Shown: positions 51,431-61,984, counted from the stretch's first letter. The stretch: 64,000 nucleotides of DNA from Dromiciops gliroides (GCF_019393635.1 NC_057861.1:742998732-743062731), one strand, 5' to 3'. Notes: a model not told the origin generated them from the sequence alone. Numbers and translations are program-made.

Positions 51431-51968
51431 ATCTGCGTGGTTTCTCAAGATTAAGCCCACTCAGTTCCTCGTTAAAATGACTGTATTTCCATCCTGAACT
51501 GATTTCCAAGTCACATATGATCCCATTAATCCACAATGATGACCAGAAATGGACTCCACTATCAGGAGCAGGAACTTGGCTTTGGGCCAGAGCAACCCTC
51601 AGGGTCCCTGACATACACTTAAGCGGCTTATAATCTGGAAGCACTGTGATTAATAGCTCTAGTTTGGGGTGGGGAGAGTATGCCTTGCAAGGTCCTCAGT
51701 GGTCACTGAGTCTGGCTTGAGACGGTCAGCCACTGACAACTTCAAGAGCAAGGAAATCACTGTAGGTTCCTTCCAAAGGACTAAAACGCAGCTACTGGGA
51801 TGCCCCCACCTCTTTTCTCCTGTCTTTCATCACTCGAAGGTCATTGGACTTCACCTCCGACTCAGCCAATTCTACTTCCTTCCCTCTCTCTTCCAATGCT
51901 TTCTCAGTGATCACATGAAATGCCCCATCTTATTCTTCTCCCTCTGCCTGTCTTCCTCTCTCAACTTC
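51431..51968. other. Unassigned sequence without a gene
   Basis: About 540 bp; no recognised repeat or exon. Confidence 0.35.
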
Positions 51969-51985
51969 TCTTTATTCTAATTATG

Positions 51986-52137
51986 TTTTGGGTTTTTTTG
52001 GGGTGATGCAATTGGGGTTAAGTGACTTGCCCAGGGTCACACAGCTAGTAAGTGTTAAGTGTCTGAGGCCAGATTCGAACTCAGGTACTCCTGACTCCAG
52101 GGCCGGTGCTCTATCGACTGCGTCACCTAGTTGCCCC
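51986..52137 (-). mobile_element. Short CORE-SINE with perfect 17-bp target duplication
   Basis: TCTTTATTCTAATTATG at 51969-51985 and 52138-52154. Antisense, CCAATTGC subtype. Confidence 0.97.
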
Positions 52138-52235
52138 TCTTTATTCTAATTATGAACCAAATGATAGCCTCCTTGGCATGTTAGGGATACTCTTATATCA
52201 AGCACTGGCAGGGTGGTTAAGAAAGGGGAACCTGG

Positions 52236-52393
52236 GGACAGCTAGGTGGCATAGTGGATAGAGCACTGGCCCTGGATTCAGGAGTACCTGAGTTCAAATC
52301 CGGCCTCAGACACTTGACACTTACTAGCTGTGTGACCCTGGGCAAGTCACTTAACCCCCATTGCCCCGCAAAAAAAAAAAAAAAAAAAAAAAA
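52236..52393 (+). mobile_element. Short CORE-SINE, CCCCGC subtype with a long A tail
   Basis: Near-consensus, with a pure A run of about 24. GAAAGGGGAACCTGG (52221-52235) and GAATGGGGAACCTGG (52394-52408) flank it. Confidence 0.96.
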
Positions 52394-52408
52394 GAATGGG
52401 GAACCTGG

Positions 52409-52720
52409 AGACAAGGGAGGACCTGAGTTCGAATCTCTGGTCAGATACTAGCTGTCTGATAATCATAGAGTTATTTAACCTCTCTGAGATTCACTGCAAA
52501 AGGAAGGGATTAGACTACATGTAGTGTAGTAGAAAGAATTCTGGGTTTGAAGCCAGAAAACCAGTGTTCAAATCCTGTCTCTGCATTTTGCCAATTGTAT
52601 AGTATTATTTGTCAGTTACCTCTGTCAGTTACAGGCACCTCCTCTGAGAATGAGGAGCTTGTATTATATGGCTTCTGAGATCCCTTAGTGCTCTCAATCT
52701 TTGTTCCTATGATTGATTCA
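52409..52720 (+). mobile_element. Two adjacent MIR copies; the second is the template of 50326-50460
   Basis: First: CTGAGTTCGAATCTCTGGTC and TTATTTAACCTCTCTGAGAT (to 52495). Second: GTAGTAGAAAGAATTCTGGG, AGTGTTCAAATCCTGTCTCT and on to GAGATCCCTTAGTGCTCTCA. Confidence 0.75.
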
Positions 52721-52734
52721 TCCAAAGGAGCTGC

Positions 52735-52860
52735 TTTGCTACATTTTCCAGTAGGATGTAAGCCCTCTGAGGTAAAGGATTGTTTTATTTACATCCCAGT
52801 TCTCTGAATAGTGCCTGGTGTTATAGCCATCGCCTGAATGTTCGGTGAACTGAATTAAGT
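52735..52860 (+). mobile_element. L2 3' end
   Basis: GGATGTAAGCCCTCTGAGGT, TGAATAGTGCCTGGTGTTAT and TGAATGTTCGGTGAACTGAA. Confidence 0.72.
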
Positions 52861-52982
52861 TGTGGCAACTTTTATGTCCTGGCTAAATGTGTCTGACGAG
52901 GGGTGGTGGTCAAATGCCTATTTATGTTCAGTTGTCACTCTTTATAGTCTACTACTTGTTGAATTAGGTTGGTTTGGAGCCG

Positions 52983-53247
52983 TTAAAATAATCGTTAGCA
53001 TTTACATATCACTTTAAGGTTTACAAAGTGCTTTACGAATGTGATCTCATTTTATTCTACAATAACCCCGAGAGAGATGGGTGCTGTTATCCACATTTCA
53101 TAGACGAGGAAACTGAGGCAGGCAGAGGTTAATTGACTTGCCTAGGGTCACAAAGCTAGCGAACATCTGAGTCTCAATTTTAACTCAGGTCTTCCTGTTT
53201 CCGGGTTAAGCCATTTATCCACTCTATCACTTGGCCACCTAGTTGTT
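52983..53247 (-). mobile_element. Full-length long CORE-SINE
   Basis: TTTAAGGTTTACAAAGTGCT, GAGGAAACTGAGGCAGGCAG, GCCTAGGGTCACAAAGCTAG, CAATTTTAACTCAGGTCTTC and GGCCACCTAGTTG span tail to head. Confidence 0.87.
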
Positions 53248-53685
53248 GCAATTGCATGCATTATGGGGCGTTAACTTTGACCATTGTGCTAATCAGGCGG
53301 TAATTTACTATATGCTTAATATGACTGTAGAGAGCTGACTCTGAAATGATTCCCACATCAGTAACTCATCATTTCCCGTTTGCATAAGGATAGAATGTGT
53401 GTCTGTGTATGTGTGCGTGCACACACGTATGTGCATAAGCACACATATATGTGTGTTCAGGGCTTATTTGCCAGACCCAGAGCCTTCTTGACTCTAGGAA
53501 GGAAGCATCCATGATGTGAGGTATGAGTCTTCAGAGACATTGACAACTTTTGGTTTCTTCTAAAGTTTGATAACTATATTTTATAATAGATTTTAATCAT
53601 CCTTTCCTGTGCCCACCTTCACATTAAATTTATTGGGTGTTGGTTGACTACCACTGGTGAAGTTGAAGAGAAGATTCTCTTTTTT
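53248..53685. other. Repeat-poor block with a short TG/CA run, possible conserved noncoding element
   Basis: 53255-53395 is repeat-free (GTGCTAATCAGGCGGTAATT, TACTATATGCTTAATATGAC). A TGTGTG/CACACA run lies at 53398-53455. No gene. Confidence 0.4.
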
Positions 53686-53689
53686 CACA

Positions 53690-53880
53690 TATGGGCTATT
53701 ATCTTTGTGACCTTGGTTTAGCCATTTAGCTCCATAGGCCTCAGTTTCTTCCTCTGTGAAATGAGGAAATTAGATCAGCTGGCCTCTGAGGTCCTTTCCA
53801 GCCCTAAAGCAATGACCCCAGGTTCTTATAATCCTACAGGATGATCTCAAAAGTTTCTTTCACCCATAAATCTATGATCC
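53690..53880 (+). mobile_element. MIR
   Basis: TCTTTGTGACCTTGGTTTAG, GCCTCAGTTTCTTCCTCTGT and GGTCCTTTCCAGCCCTAAAG. Confidence 0.8.
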
Positions 53881-54049
53881 TGTTACCTGAGTATCTGTTC
53901 TTTCACCAATGTGGCTTGAGATTTGAGAGGAGAATGTCTGTAGATACCCATCAAAGAGAATAAGTGCGCTCCCTCTGCCCCAATCTGGGTCAAGTAGACC
54001 CCCTCTTTGGAGTAAGTCTGATTGAAGTCTGATGGGGTGGGGCAGTTCA

Positions 54050-54240
54050 TCAGATCATGGGAGCAGAAATCCAGACTGGAAAGGACTTCAAAGGTTATCT
54101 AGTCCAACCATCTCATTTTGCAGATGGGGAAACAGAGGCAAGGAGAGGAGAAGCAATTTGCCTAAGGTCACACAGACAGGAAGTGGCAGAGCCAGGATTC
54201 CAATCTAGCTCTTGCATTTTGGAGCTCCACTTCTAGTCTG
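54050..54240 (-). mobile_element. MIR
   Basis: ATCTAGTCCAACCATCTCAT, GGGGAAACAGAGGCAAGGAG and GCAGAGCCAGGATTCCAATC. Confidence 0.85.
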
Positions 54241-54689
54241 TCCTAGGAAGAGTTGTGCTCACCTGCTGCCCAGGAGGAAGTGCACTCCCACTGGCACTAA
54301 GACCCCCCTCCCCCCTCCACTCCACACTAGTCACAGCTGTGCCAGGCATGCCTAGCATGCCCTCCTCATTCCCAAGGGTGATTATCCCAGGCAGCGATTG
54401 GTCCTTGTCCATTTAGAGCTCTAGTCATTGATACCCTATTGTGAATAATTCATTCTGTGAGCATGAAGAGTTAATTTTGTTATGCGATAGCAGTTCATAT
54501 AGATTTGGTATGCTGGGGAGGAATGAAAACTGGCTATGTCAGTATAATTTTGTCTTCCTAATGAGTCGTCTGTGTCTTCATCTAAAAAATGAAAATAGCA
54601 ACTGCATACTTTCCTGATGTGCGTCTTTTCCATTAGTTGTCCAAAGGCCATTGACTCAATGAGATCCAATCCAATTCCACCGAATGCAA
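54241..54689. other. Unassigned sequence without a gene
   Basis: About 450 bp, no recognised element. Confidence 0.35.
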
Positions 54690-54935
54690 TGTAACACGCC
54701 TGTGCAAAGTGCCTACTATGTGCAGGGCACTATACTTAGCGTTCAGGGCCTTACAAAGCTCATCCTGCCCTCATGAAGCTTATTACATAGCAAGGTCATG
54801 TGACACACGGACAAACAGCTGCGATGCAAAATAATATATTCCAAAGAAAGAAGGGGGCTGCCCTGTGCTTTATGCCAGGAAGTCTCTACCCTCAGAGAGC
54901 TTCTGTTTCACTGGGGAAGAAAACACAGAAGGAGG
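54690..54935 (+). repeat. Repeat of the ATTTATTAAGCACCTACTAT type, two pieces
   Basis: GTGCCTACTATGTGCAGGGC and CTGCCCTCATGAAGCTTATT, then a second similar block, TATGCCAGGAAGTCTCTACC and AGAGAGCTTCTGTTTCACTG. Confidence 0.55.
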
Positions 54936-55628
54936 GCTTCAGTCAAAAATCAGATGAAAGACCCCGCGATCCTTGGGGTTCATTGTTAAAATTGCCTTTT
55001 CTATAATGTCACTTCCACTGAAAGAACCATATCCATTTCAAATGTGAAACTGTTTGACAATCCCAAGGACTTTAGTGACAAGAACGTTGTTTCCCGGGTC
55101 TTCAGTAGTACCAGCAGGAAGTGTTGCATCTCCCCAGAGGTGGAGCTCAGGACGATGGATGAGGGCACTGGGTCAGGATCCTTCTCTTCCCAAGGCTCCC
55201 AAGTTCAGGGTCCTGGGAGGGTCTCCATTGGGGTCTGAGGGAAGGTGGTGGCTAAGATGGCAGAGGTGGTTTGACTTGCCCAGAACAGGCAGGTTCCTGG
55301 TGACTGACAGGTCAGCATGCCTGTTATGTGAATATATGAACTATATGGCATCACATCATAGATCCAGAGCTGGGACGGACCCCAGAGATCCTGGACGGAT
55401 CTCCTTGTGCATCTCTCAGGGATGTCTTGAGAAATGTTGAATAATTGACTCTGAAGACACGCACCACACTTTTAAGTTTAATCTGCATCGTTAATATGTT
55501 CTTTATCACTTCCTTAAGTCTAGACAATCCACAAAAGAATAAATCAATCCTTTATTTGTACCATCTGACGATTTCCAAGTTGTAAATGTTTGCACTGAAA
55601 ATTTAACAATGGGTTCTAGTCTCCTGGA
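54936..55628. other. Unassigned sequence; open frames without recognised domains
   Basis: The overlapping plus-strand frames at 55044-55440 resemble no family I know. 55360-55420 has a MIR-like start (GATCCAGAGCTGGGACGGAC). Confidence 0.3.
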
Positions 55629-55883
55629 ATAGCTAGGTGGTACAGTGGAAAGAGTGCTAGCCCAGGAGGGAGGAAGACCTGGTTCAAATCCTGCCTCAGA
55701 CACTTACTAGCTGTGTGATCCTGGGCAAGTCATTTAATCCTGTTTGCCTCAGATTTCTCATCTATAAAAATGAACTGGAGAAGAAAATGGCAAACCACTC
55801 CAGGATCTTTGCTAAGAAAACCCAAGATGTGGTCACAAAGAGTTGGGCATGACTAAAAAAAATGACAAAACAACAACAAAATC
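55629..55883 (+). mobile_element. Full-length CORE-SINE with a BovB-like (RTE) tail
   Basis: Head GCTAGGTGGTACAGTGGAAA, B-box-like GGTTCAAATCC, CORE, body AATGGCAAACCACTCCAGGA, then tail GTGGTCACAAAGAGTTGGGC ending in A/CAA-rich DNA. The body and tail are the reverse complement of BovB-type 3' sequence seen antisense at 8841-8945. Confidence 0.85.
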
Positions 55884-55904
55884 TAGTAAGCTATTTCAAG
55901 TTGA

Positions 55905-56045
55905 CTCCAGTATACCTCTGAATTCTAATCCAACCCCCTCATTGTAAAGATGAAGAAACAGAGGGCTATGGAGGGTAAGTGACCTGGCCAAGGTCATACA
56001 GATGATAAATGTAAAAGATGGGAATTGAGTCCTGATCTTCTGATG
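55905..56045 (-). mobile_element. MIR
   Basis: CCCTCATTGTAAAGATGAAG, GCCAAGGTCATACAGATGAT. Confidence 0.72.
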
Positions 56046-56051
56046 AGAGTA

Positions 56052-56054
56052 ACA

Positions 56055-56094
<40 letters not shown>
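56052..56094. repeat. (CA)n microsatellite
   Basis: About 20 AC units between two MIR fragments. Confidence 0.9.
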
Positions 56095-56098
<4 letters not shown>

Positions 56099-56125
56099 CT
56101 CACACTAGCACACACTTGATAACTT

Positions 56126-56210
56126 GCTCATGCATCTAATAAGTGTCTGAGATTTGAACCCAGGTCTTCCTGACTTTGAGTCTAATTTCCTATCCACTAT
56201 ACCTCTTTGC
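56126..56210 (-). mobile_element. MIR fragment
   Basis: GAGATTTGAACCCAGGTCTT and TTCCTATCCACTATACCTCT. Confidence 0.7.
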
Positions 56211-56391
56211 ATAGCCTTAATTATGGTCTCAAGAAACATTTCATGAAGAACTCTTAGATTAGGCCTCCCCAACACAGAATCAATCAGAGGGTTGGTAGTT
56301 GTTGGATAAGCTGCAGTGATGTCAGTCTGACTTACCTACAGCTTGTCTTTTCTTTCTTGTAAGCTCCTTTCTAATTACACTGGATGAGAAT
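56211..56391. other. Unassigned sequence without a gene
   Basis: Short interval with no recognised element. Confidence 0.35.
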
Positions 56392-56405
56392 CTATCTGGC
56401 TTCTT

Positions 56406-56560
56406 CCTTTTTTTTTTTTTTTTTTGGTGAGGCAATTGGGGTAAAGTGACTTGCCCAGGGTCACACAGCTACTAAGTGTCAAGTGTTTGAAGCTGGGTTT
56501 GAACTCAGGTCCTTCTGACTCCAGGGCCTGTGCTCTATCCATTGCACCACCTAGCTGCCC
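56406..56560 (-). mobile_element. Short CORE-SINE
   Basis: CTATCTGGCTTCTT at 56392-56405 and 56561-56574 flanks it exactly. Antisense, CCAATTGC subtype. Confidence 0.96.
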
Positions 56561-56617
56561 CTATCTGGCTTCTTTTAAAGAAGAAGGGAAATGGGGAAAT
56601 AGAGAAATGGGGGAGGG

Positions 56618-56672
56618 TAATAAGCATTTATGTGGCACCTACTTTATGCCAGGCACTGGGCTAAGTACTGTT
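56618..56672 (+). repeat. Repeat of the ATTTATTAAGCACCTACTAT type
   Basis: GGTAATAAGCATTTATGTGG, CACCTACTTTATGCCAGGCA. Confidence 0.7.
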
Positions 56673-56779
56673 GTGTTAGAATGATGCATTGGCAGGTTTT
56701 CTAGTTGGATTGATCCTGGGCCCTTGCCTGGCTCAGCATGTTTTTAATAGACACAGAGATAAACCATATGGTGGTCGTA

Positions 56780-56960
56780 CTGGGGTATGTTTGTATGTGT
56801 GTGTGTATGTACATGCATGTGTGTATGTGTATTGTGTACATATGTATAGACACACACAAACACACGTATACTGTATATATACTGCATATATGTATATATA
56901 CAGATATACATGCATGTGTGCAAACATATATACACATACACATGTGTGTGCACACACCTA
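56780..56960. repeat. TG/CA/TA-rich microsatellite region
   Basis: Imperfect TGTGTA, ACACAC and ATATAC runs. Frames of 70-100 codons over both strands are artefacts of it. Confidence 0.9.
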
Positions 56961-57179
56961 TGTGTATTTAGAACTGTGCTCCGGGGTGTTCCTGTGACTA
57001 CTGCTTGTCTAGTTCTGGGTCAGTGATTTGGGGGATGGACTTGATGGTCTCCAAGCTAGATCCCAGTCCTAGATCTTCGTCTCTGGAGGGAGGAACCGGC
57101 GGTGTGGAGCTCCTCTTCACCTGGGCGCTTGGCAGCTCTTCTGCTCTTTCTAGGAGCCTTTGATTAGGAGGGTCGTGCA

Positions 57180-57330
57180 GGCTGTATGTGAGTCTTGGAA
57201 GTCATCTGGCCCCACCTCCTGATTTTACAGATAAGGACCTGGAGGCTCAGGGAGGGAAGTGACTTGCTGGAGGCCATACAAGGCACTAAGTGATAGAGAC
57301 AGGATTTGAACCCAGGTCCTCTCTCTCCAA
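57180..57330 (-). mobile_element. MIR
   Basis: CTCCTGATTTTACAGATAAG, GACAGGATTTGAACCCAGGT. Confidence 0.8.
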
Positions 57331-57515
57331 ATGGTTCAGAGATAGGACCTGAACCTAACTTTTCTTGACTCCACCATCTGCCCAACCCACCCCTTCATTC
57401 TGACTTTTCAAAAAATGCACACTTCTATTCAATGGAGAACAGAATGTTTCTCTACTGAAGAGTTCTATTAAAAAGGTCTTCCTTATCGAACCTACCTGCA
57501 TATTATACACTCATC

Positions 57516-57713
57516 CAGGGCTTGTTACCCTTTCGTGTGTCCTGGATCCTTGGACGGTCTGGTGAAGCCTGTTCAGTCTTTCTTAGAATCGTGGTTCTAA
57601 ATGACTAAAGGAAAATGCAGAGGGTTACAATGGAAACCAACTACATTGGAATAAAGTTAGCAAAATGTTTAAAAAAAATCACTAAGTCAAGAAACTCTAG
57701 GTTAAGAACCCTG
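57516..57713. mobile_element. hAT-type MITE
   Basis: Starts CAGGGCTTGTTACCC, ends TTAAGAACCCTG; the ends are imperfect inverted repeats. Inner GGTCTGGTGAAGCCTGTTCA and GGAAACCAACTACATTGGAA match the family at 47635-47770. Flanking duplication not readable. Confidence 0.7.
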
Positions 57714-57719
57714 CCTAGG

Positions 57720-57870
57720 CAGCTGTTGACCTTCTTAACCTTGCTGTCTCAGTTTCCTCACAGGTGAAATGGGGATAATAATAACACCTCCCTTCCTGGA
57801 TTGTTGTGAGGATCAAATAAATAAAATTTGTAATGTGCTTTACAAACTTTAAAGTACCATGTATTGCCAT
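57720..57870 (+). mobile_element. MIR 3' part
   Basis: TCTCAGTTTCCTCACAGGTG, TTGTTGTGAGGATCAAATAA and GTGCTTTACAAACTTTAAAG. Confidence 0.8.
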
Positions 57871-57879
57871 CACCATCAT

Positions 57880-58700
57880 CATCACCTGCCTTTAGTCCCA
57901 CTTCTGGTTGAAGGCCAGGCTGTATAAAAAGATAGGTTCATGGCCTTCTGTAGACAGAAGAGAGAAGCCCAGAGACCTTTCTCTCCATTAACTACTCAGT
58001 ATCAATGACACAAGGCATAAAACAGGCAGAAAGACATTGCATTCCGATGGCCCTCTACTCCAAGGTTTAATTCATTATGTATAAAATAGCAGGATGCATT
58101 TAATATAATTCAGTTAGGCTTCATTACATTAATACTACCATTAAATTCAGCTAAAGGTAAGTCCATGATTTTTTTTCTAATAACACAAAAAGCTCAAGTC
58201 TGGATGAGTTTAAAATAATAACTCTACAAGGGAATATGATTGAATGAGCCCAAACGGACAAACATCCAAGAGTCAGCCTGGATATGAAAATTGAAACCTT
58301 GTATTGATGTCATTAAAGAAATGGGAATGAATTGCCAAGTGGCTTGTCCACTCCATCACGACCATTAGACATATCTTTAAGTGATAAAAAACGGATGGCG
58401 TTCCAATTGGATGACCTCAATTCACCAAGAAAATAGACTCAAACTGGCTGGATTCAAAAACTCAAACTTTCAGAGCTGGAGGCCTCAAGGGACCACAGAG
58501 ATATCTGGGGGGCAATGGACTTGTTTGGGTTTGCCCTTCTGTCTTCTCCTTCCACGAAGTTCCCTGCACTTGTGTTGGCCGATATTTCTGTGGCCTCGTG
58601 AGTACAAGATGTGGTTGAGCTTAAAGGCCATCTGGTCCAATTTTCTCATGTCATTGTCTTTTATTGATGACATTTAGCCTTCATATACAAACTTTGTGAT
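57880..58700. promoter_or_regulatory. Repeat-free block, candidate conserved regulatory element
   Basis: About 820 bp without recognised repeats. 58060-58330 has several TAAT/ATTA cores (AGGTTTAATTCATTATG, TTCATTACATTAATACTACC, CATTAAATTCAGC, TTTTCTAATAACAC) at a density above the surrounding sequence. No credible exon. Function is inferred only. Confidence 0.45.
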
Positions 58701-58704
58701 TTTC

Positions 58705-58755
58705 GTCAATAAACCACTTATTATTAAGCACCTGCTATGTGCCAGGCATCTTATA
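58705..58755 (+). repeat. Repeat of the ATTTATTAAGCACCTACTAT type
   Basis: ACCACTTATTATTAAGCACC and TGCTATGTGCCAGGCATC. Confidence 0.7.
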
Positions 58756-58789
58756 ATGCTTTGGAATATTTAAATGATTTGACATTGAC

Positions 58790-58900
58790 ACTATAACTTA
58801 TGATAGAATGAGAAGAGTACAAATCCTGGCTACTTACTTGCTTTGTGACCTTGAGAAATTTACATGGCTTTTCTCAGCCCCAGTTTCCTTATCTTAAAAT
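58790..58900 (+). mobile_element. MIR fragment
   Basis: CAAATCCTGGCTACTTACTT, GACCTTGAGAAATTTACATG and CCCAGTTTCCTTATCTT. Confidence 0.7.
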
Positions 58901-58909
58901 TTTAAAAAA

Positions 58910-59385
58910 TACATTCTTTTCCTGGCTCTGCTTCTGATTCCTCTGACTTTGCCACTCGGCCTCAGTGGCTTTCTCATACTGGGACTCCCTAAGCACCTGT
59001 GCTTTTCTCACCCAGGAACACCTCTCTCCTCCTATAAGTGCCTTCTCCCATGGATGAGTTCCTTCCTAGGTCTCCATTTTGGGGAGGAACCTGGGCTGGC
59101 TTTTCTTAATTCTTCGGGAATCATCTGACTTTTACTCTCTGGACTTTACCACTGTATCCCTGCAAGGGCACCTTCTCTCTCTCCCCTTCCCAACCTTTTC
59201 TCAGATTTCCCCCCTGCCACTTTGATTCCCTTTTATCTGTTCTCTTCGTCTATTAGAGTATAAGCTACTTGAGGGGAAGGGTTCTTTCTTTTTCCTTGTA
59301 TTTGTATGAGTGCCAAGTACCCAACGACAAAGCCTGGCACATAGCAAGTGCTTTAATAGACGATTGTTGACTGAATTGTTGTGAG
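58910..59385 (+). mobile_element. L2-like LINE 3' region
   Basis: The terminus 59245-59385 is clear (GAGTATAAGCTACTTGAGGG, CCTGGCACATAGCAAGTGCT, GATTGTTGACTGAATTG). The pyrimidine-rich part upstream is more tentative. Confidence 0.7.
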
Positions 59386-59434
59386 GATCCAAGAGGAGAT
59401 GATATCTACAAAGCAATTTGTAAACTCCTAACCA

Positions 59435-59635
59435 ACAGGGTCTAGTGGAAAGACCTCTTGCCTCTGGAGTCACAGGACCTGGGTTCAAATTCTGCTTCTA
59501 TTGTTTACTGTTGGTAAGATTTTGGAGAATTCAGTTAATTTCCCTGGACCTCAGTTTCCTTGCCTGTCAAATGAGAGGATTGTTCCAGATGACATCTGAG
59601 CTCCCTTCTAAGTCTATAGCTGTGATCCTATGTAT
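59435..59635 (+). mobile_element. MIR
   Basis: GGTCTAGTGGAAAGACCTCT, GGGTTCAAATTCTGCTTCTA, CTCAGTTTCCTTGCCTGTCA and TAGCTGTGATCCTATG. Confidence 0.87.
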
Positions 59636-59689
59636 TATATTGAAATAGCAGTGACTCTTATGAATGTTTTTATTCTTTCTATTTTTCAG

Positions 59690-59800
59690 GTTAAACATTT
59701 TTATTTATATTATTGGAACATATATTATATGTTCCGATCTCCATCCCTCCTTCCCTCCCTCCCCAAGGAAATAATACTTCCCCCGGCTTGTTATCAGACA
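59690..59800 (-). mobile_element. Possible L1 3' tail
   Basis: TTTATTTATATTATTGGAAC then CCTCCTTCCCTCCCTCCCCA resembles the L1 tail at 22140-22215. Weak. Confidence 0.35.
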
Positions 59801-59892
59801 GGCAGAATAGCAGAGTGGCCTCAATTTTAGGAAGATGGGCTCAAGTCCCTGGCCAGTGACCCCGGATGAGTCAGCTTCTTAGAGCTTGAGGC

Positions 59893-60050
59893 CAGAGGTG
59901 TCATACTTAGCCAGCAACTCCCTCCTGAGACAGGAACTCGGTTAAAATGTAATTGGGAAATATTTAACAAAATAAATAAAAATACAATAAAACATAGATA
60001 ACATTACATTTTAAAACTGATTCGATATGAAGCCCAAGGGCCCTTCTGTA
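59893..60050. mobile_element. Probable hAT-type MITE fragment
   Basis: CAGAGGTGTCATACTTAGCC at the left, then AAAATGTAATTGGGAAATAT and TAAAAATACAATAAAACATA. The right inverted end is not clear. Confidence 0.5.
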
Positions 60051-60244
60051 TGGATGAGTTTGATGAGATGGGCTCTAAGTAACTCTAGGAATATGAGTTG
60101 CAGAGAAGGTACTAACACATGCTGAGAGAGGGAGTTTTCTTACCTGGAGCTTTTCTGGACCAATGAAATTAAAGTACCAATTCCTATCTCTCATCTCTAC
60201 ATCTGATAATATACATTGAGCTGACATCAATACAAGGAGGATGT

Positions 60245-60450
60245 GTCACGGACAGTGGAGTCTTGGATAGAACTCTGGATTTTGAGTTAGGAAAACTTGA
60301 GTTCAAATTCAGCCTCAAATGCTTACTAGCTTTGTGACCTTGGGCAAATCACTGAACCATCCTGTGCTTCTGTGCCTCCCCATCTGTAAAATGAGGGGAT
60401 TGGCTCGATAGCTTCTAACATCCTCTTTAGCTCTAAATATATGATCCCAT
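60245..60450 (+). mobile_element. MIR/CORE-SINE
   Basis: GAGTTCAAATTCAGCCTCAA, TTGGGCAAATCACTGAACCA and CCCCATCTGTAAAATGAGGG. Confidence 0.85.
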
Positions 60451-60731
60451 GATCCATCTCAGGCAGGGGGACTTATTTCTTTAGCATTCCTGCGGCATCC
60501 CTCTCCCCACGTCCAAAGACGTTACAGAGGGGCCCCAGGGTATTTCTGCTTAGAATCAGACAAGTTACTGTATAGGAAGCATGCATTTCCAAGAATGCAT
60601 CATCAGCTCTCAAGCCACAGCAGATTGACATTACTCATGCTTGGAGCACCCAAGGCAGGATATGACACCATACAAGAAATATGTGGCAAGCTGAGTGTCT
60701 TAATTAGCTTTTGGAGACCTCACCTCTTTCC
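60451..60731. other. Unassigned sequence without a gene
   Basis: About 280 bp, no recognised element. Confidence 0.35.
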
Positions 60732-60812
60732 AATCAATCAGTCAATCAATCAATCAATCAATCAACAGGTACTTACTAAATGCCTACTATGTGGCAGGCA
60801 CTGCTCTAGCCC
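60732..60812 (+). repeat. (CAAT)n followed by an ATTTATTAAGCACCTACTAT-type repeat
   Basis: Seven CAAT-like units, then GGTACTTACTAAATGCCTAC and TATGTGGCAGGCACTGCTCT. Confidence 0.8.
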
Positions 60813-61289
60813 TGACCGGTTCTCTGGGAGGACTCCCAAACAGAACAGGGACACAGTTAGAAGTTTAATGGAGTCACCAAAGATTAGGACACTGGCTTCC
60901 TTTCCTGCTGTAGCTGCTCACAAGAGCCCTCCTCCACCCCCTCACACATGTTCAGTGAAACCACACCCCACGGGCTCATTATTCCAGAACATCCTGAGAC
61001 ATCTAGCCTGGGTCTCCATGGAGGTGGAGAGGTCAGGGATCCTCTTGTGAGTAAAATGACTGTTCAACATCACTGATGTCTGGCTGCATCCAGAATGACA
61101 CGGAAGCACAGTTTTCAGGTGATGGTGAAGATAGTGACCTGTCATGACACTTTACAACTCACAAAGCATTTTCTGGATTTAACTGCACTTGGTACTTATA
61201 ACAGACCTATGAGGAAGGCAGCACAAAGTATGGTACTCAGTCGGGTTTGTGATTTCATGGCATTTGCTCCATCATCCCGACCATAAATG
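60813..61289. other. Unassigned sequence; 151-codon open frame, unrecognised
   Basis: The plus frame 60595-61050 runs through the (CAAT)n array, giving a run of INQS units, so it is unlikely to be a gene. No domain recognised. Confidence 0.35.
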
Positions 61290-61297
61290 CTCCTTGT

Positions 61298-61477
61298 CTT
61301 TTTTTTTCTTTTTCTTTTTCCTTTTTCTTTCTTTTTTTTTTTTGTGAGGCAATGGGGGTTAAGTGACTTGCCCAAGGTCACACAGCTAGTAAGTGTCAAG
61401 TGTCTGAGGCCGGATTTGAACTCAGGTCCTCCTGAAGCCAGGGCGGGTGCTTTATCCACTGCGCCACCCAGCTGCCC
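61298..61477 (-). mobile_element. Short CORE-SINE with a long T/C-rich tail
   Basis: CTCCTTGT at 61290-61297 and 61478-61485 is the target duplication. Confidence 0.94.
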
Positions 61478-61514
61478 CTCCTTGTTTTCTTAAATGCAAC
61501 TTAGCATAGTGCAG

Positions 61515-61665
61515 CAGTTGTTCTATATGTGGTTTGGGGACCTCTGGGGGACCCTGAGGCCCCCTCAGAAGGTCCATGAGGTCACATAATTTTTACAGTA
61601 ATCCTAAGAGGCTTTAATTTCTAATATGGTAAATATCTATAGACAGAACCCATGCAAACAAAGCC
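61515..61665. mobile_element. DNA-transposon fragment, family uncertain
   Basis: TGGGGACCTCTGGGGGACCC, GGTCCATGAGGTCACATAAT and ACAGTAATCCTAAGAGGC resemble old hAT-type elements. Ends not resolved. Confidence 0.4.
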
Positions 61666-61804
61666 ACCATTGTCTTCCTCTCTCTACCTGCTGTGCAGAG
61701 GTCTTCGGACCTTTCAAGGATGAGAGATAGCTAAAACCACTTATCTTCCCCACTCTCATTTTTTACTAAGGGGGATGGGAATTCCCCTTCTGACTGGGTT
61801 CAAG
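61666..61804. other. Unassigned sequence without a gene
   Basis: Short interval with no recognised element. Confidence 0.35.
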
Positions 61805-61818
61805 AATGTGTCCATGTG

Positions 61819-61963
61819 TAGGGGCAGCTAGGTGGCGCAGTGGATAAAAGCACCGGCCCTGCATTCAGGAGGACCTGAGTTCAAATACGGCCTCAGACAC
61901 TTGACACTTACTAGCTGTGTGACCCTGGGCAAGTCACTTAACCCCCATTGCCTGCAAAAAAAA
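61819..61963 (+). mobile_element. Short CORE-SINE, CCCTGC-like subtype
   Basis: AATGTGTCCATGTG at 61805-61818 and 61964-61977 flanks it exactly. Confidence 0.96.
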
Positions 61964-61984
61964 AATGTGTCCATGTGGGAGTCA

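Noticed and set aside
60595..61050. 151-codon frame
   Set aside because: Runs through (CAAT)n and a repeat; length arises from the array.
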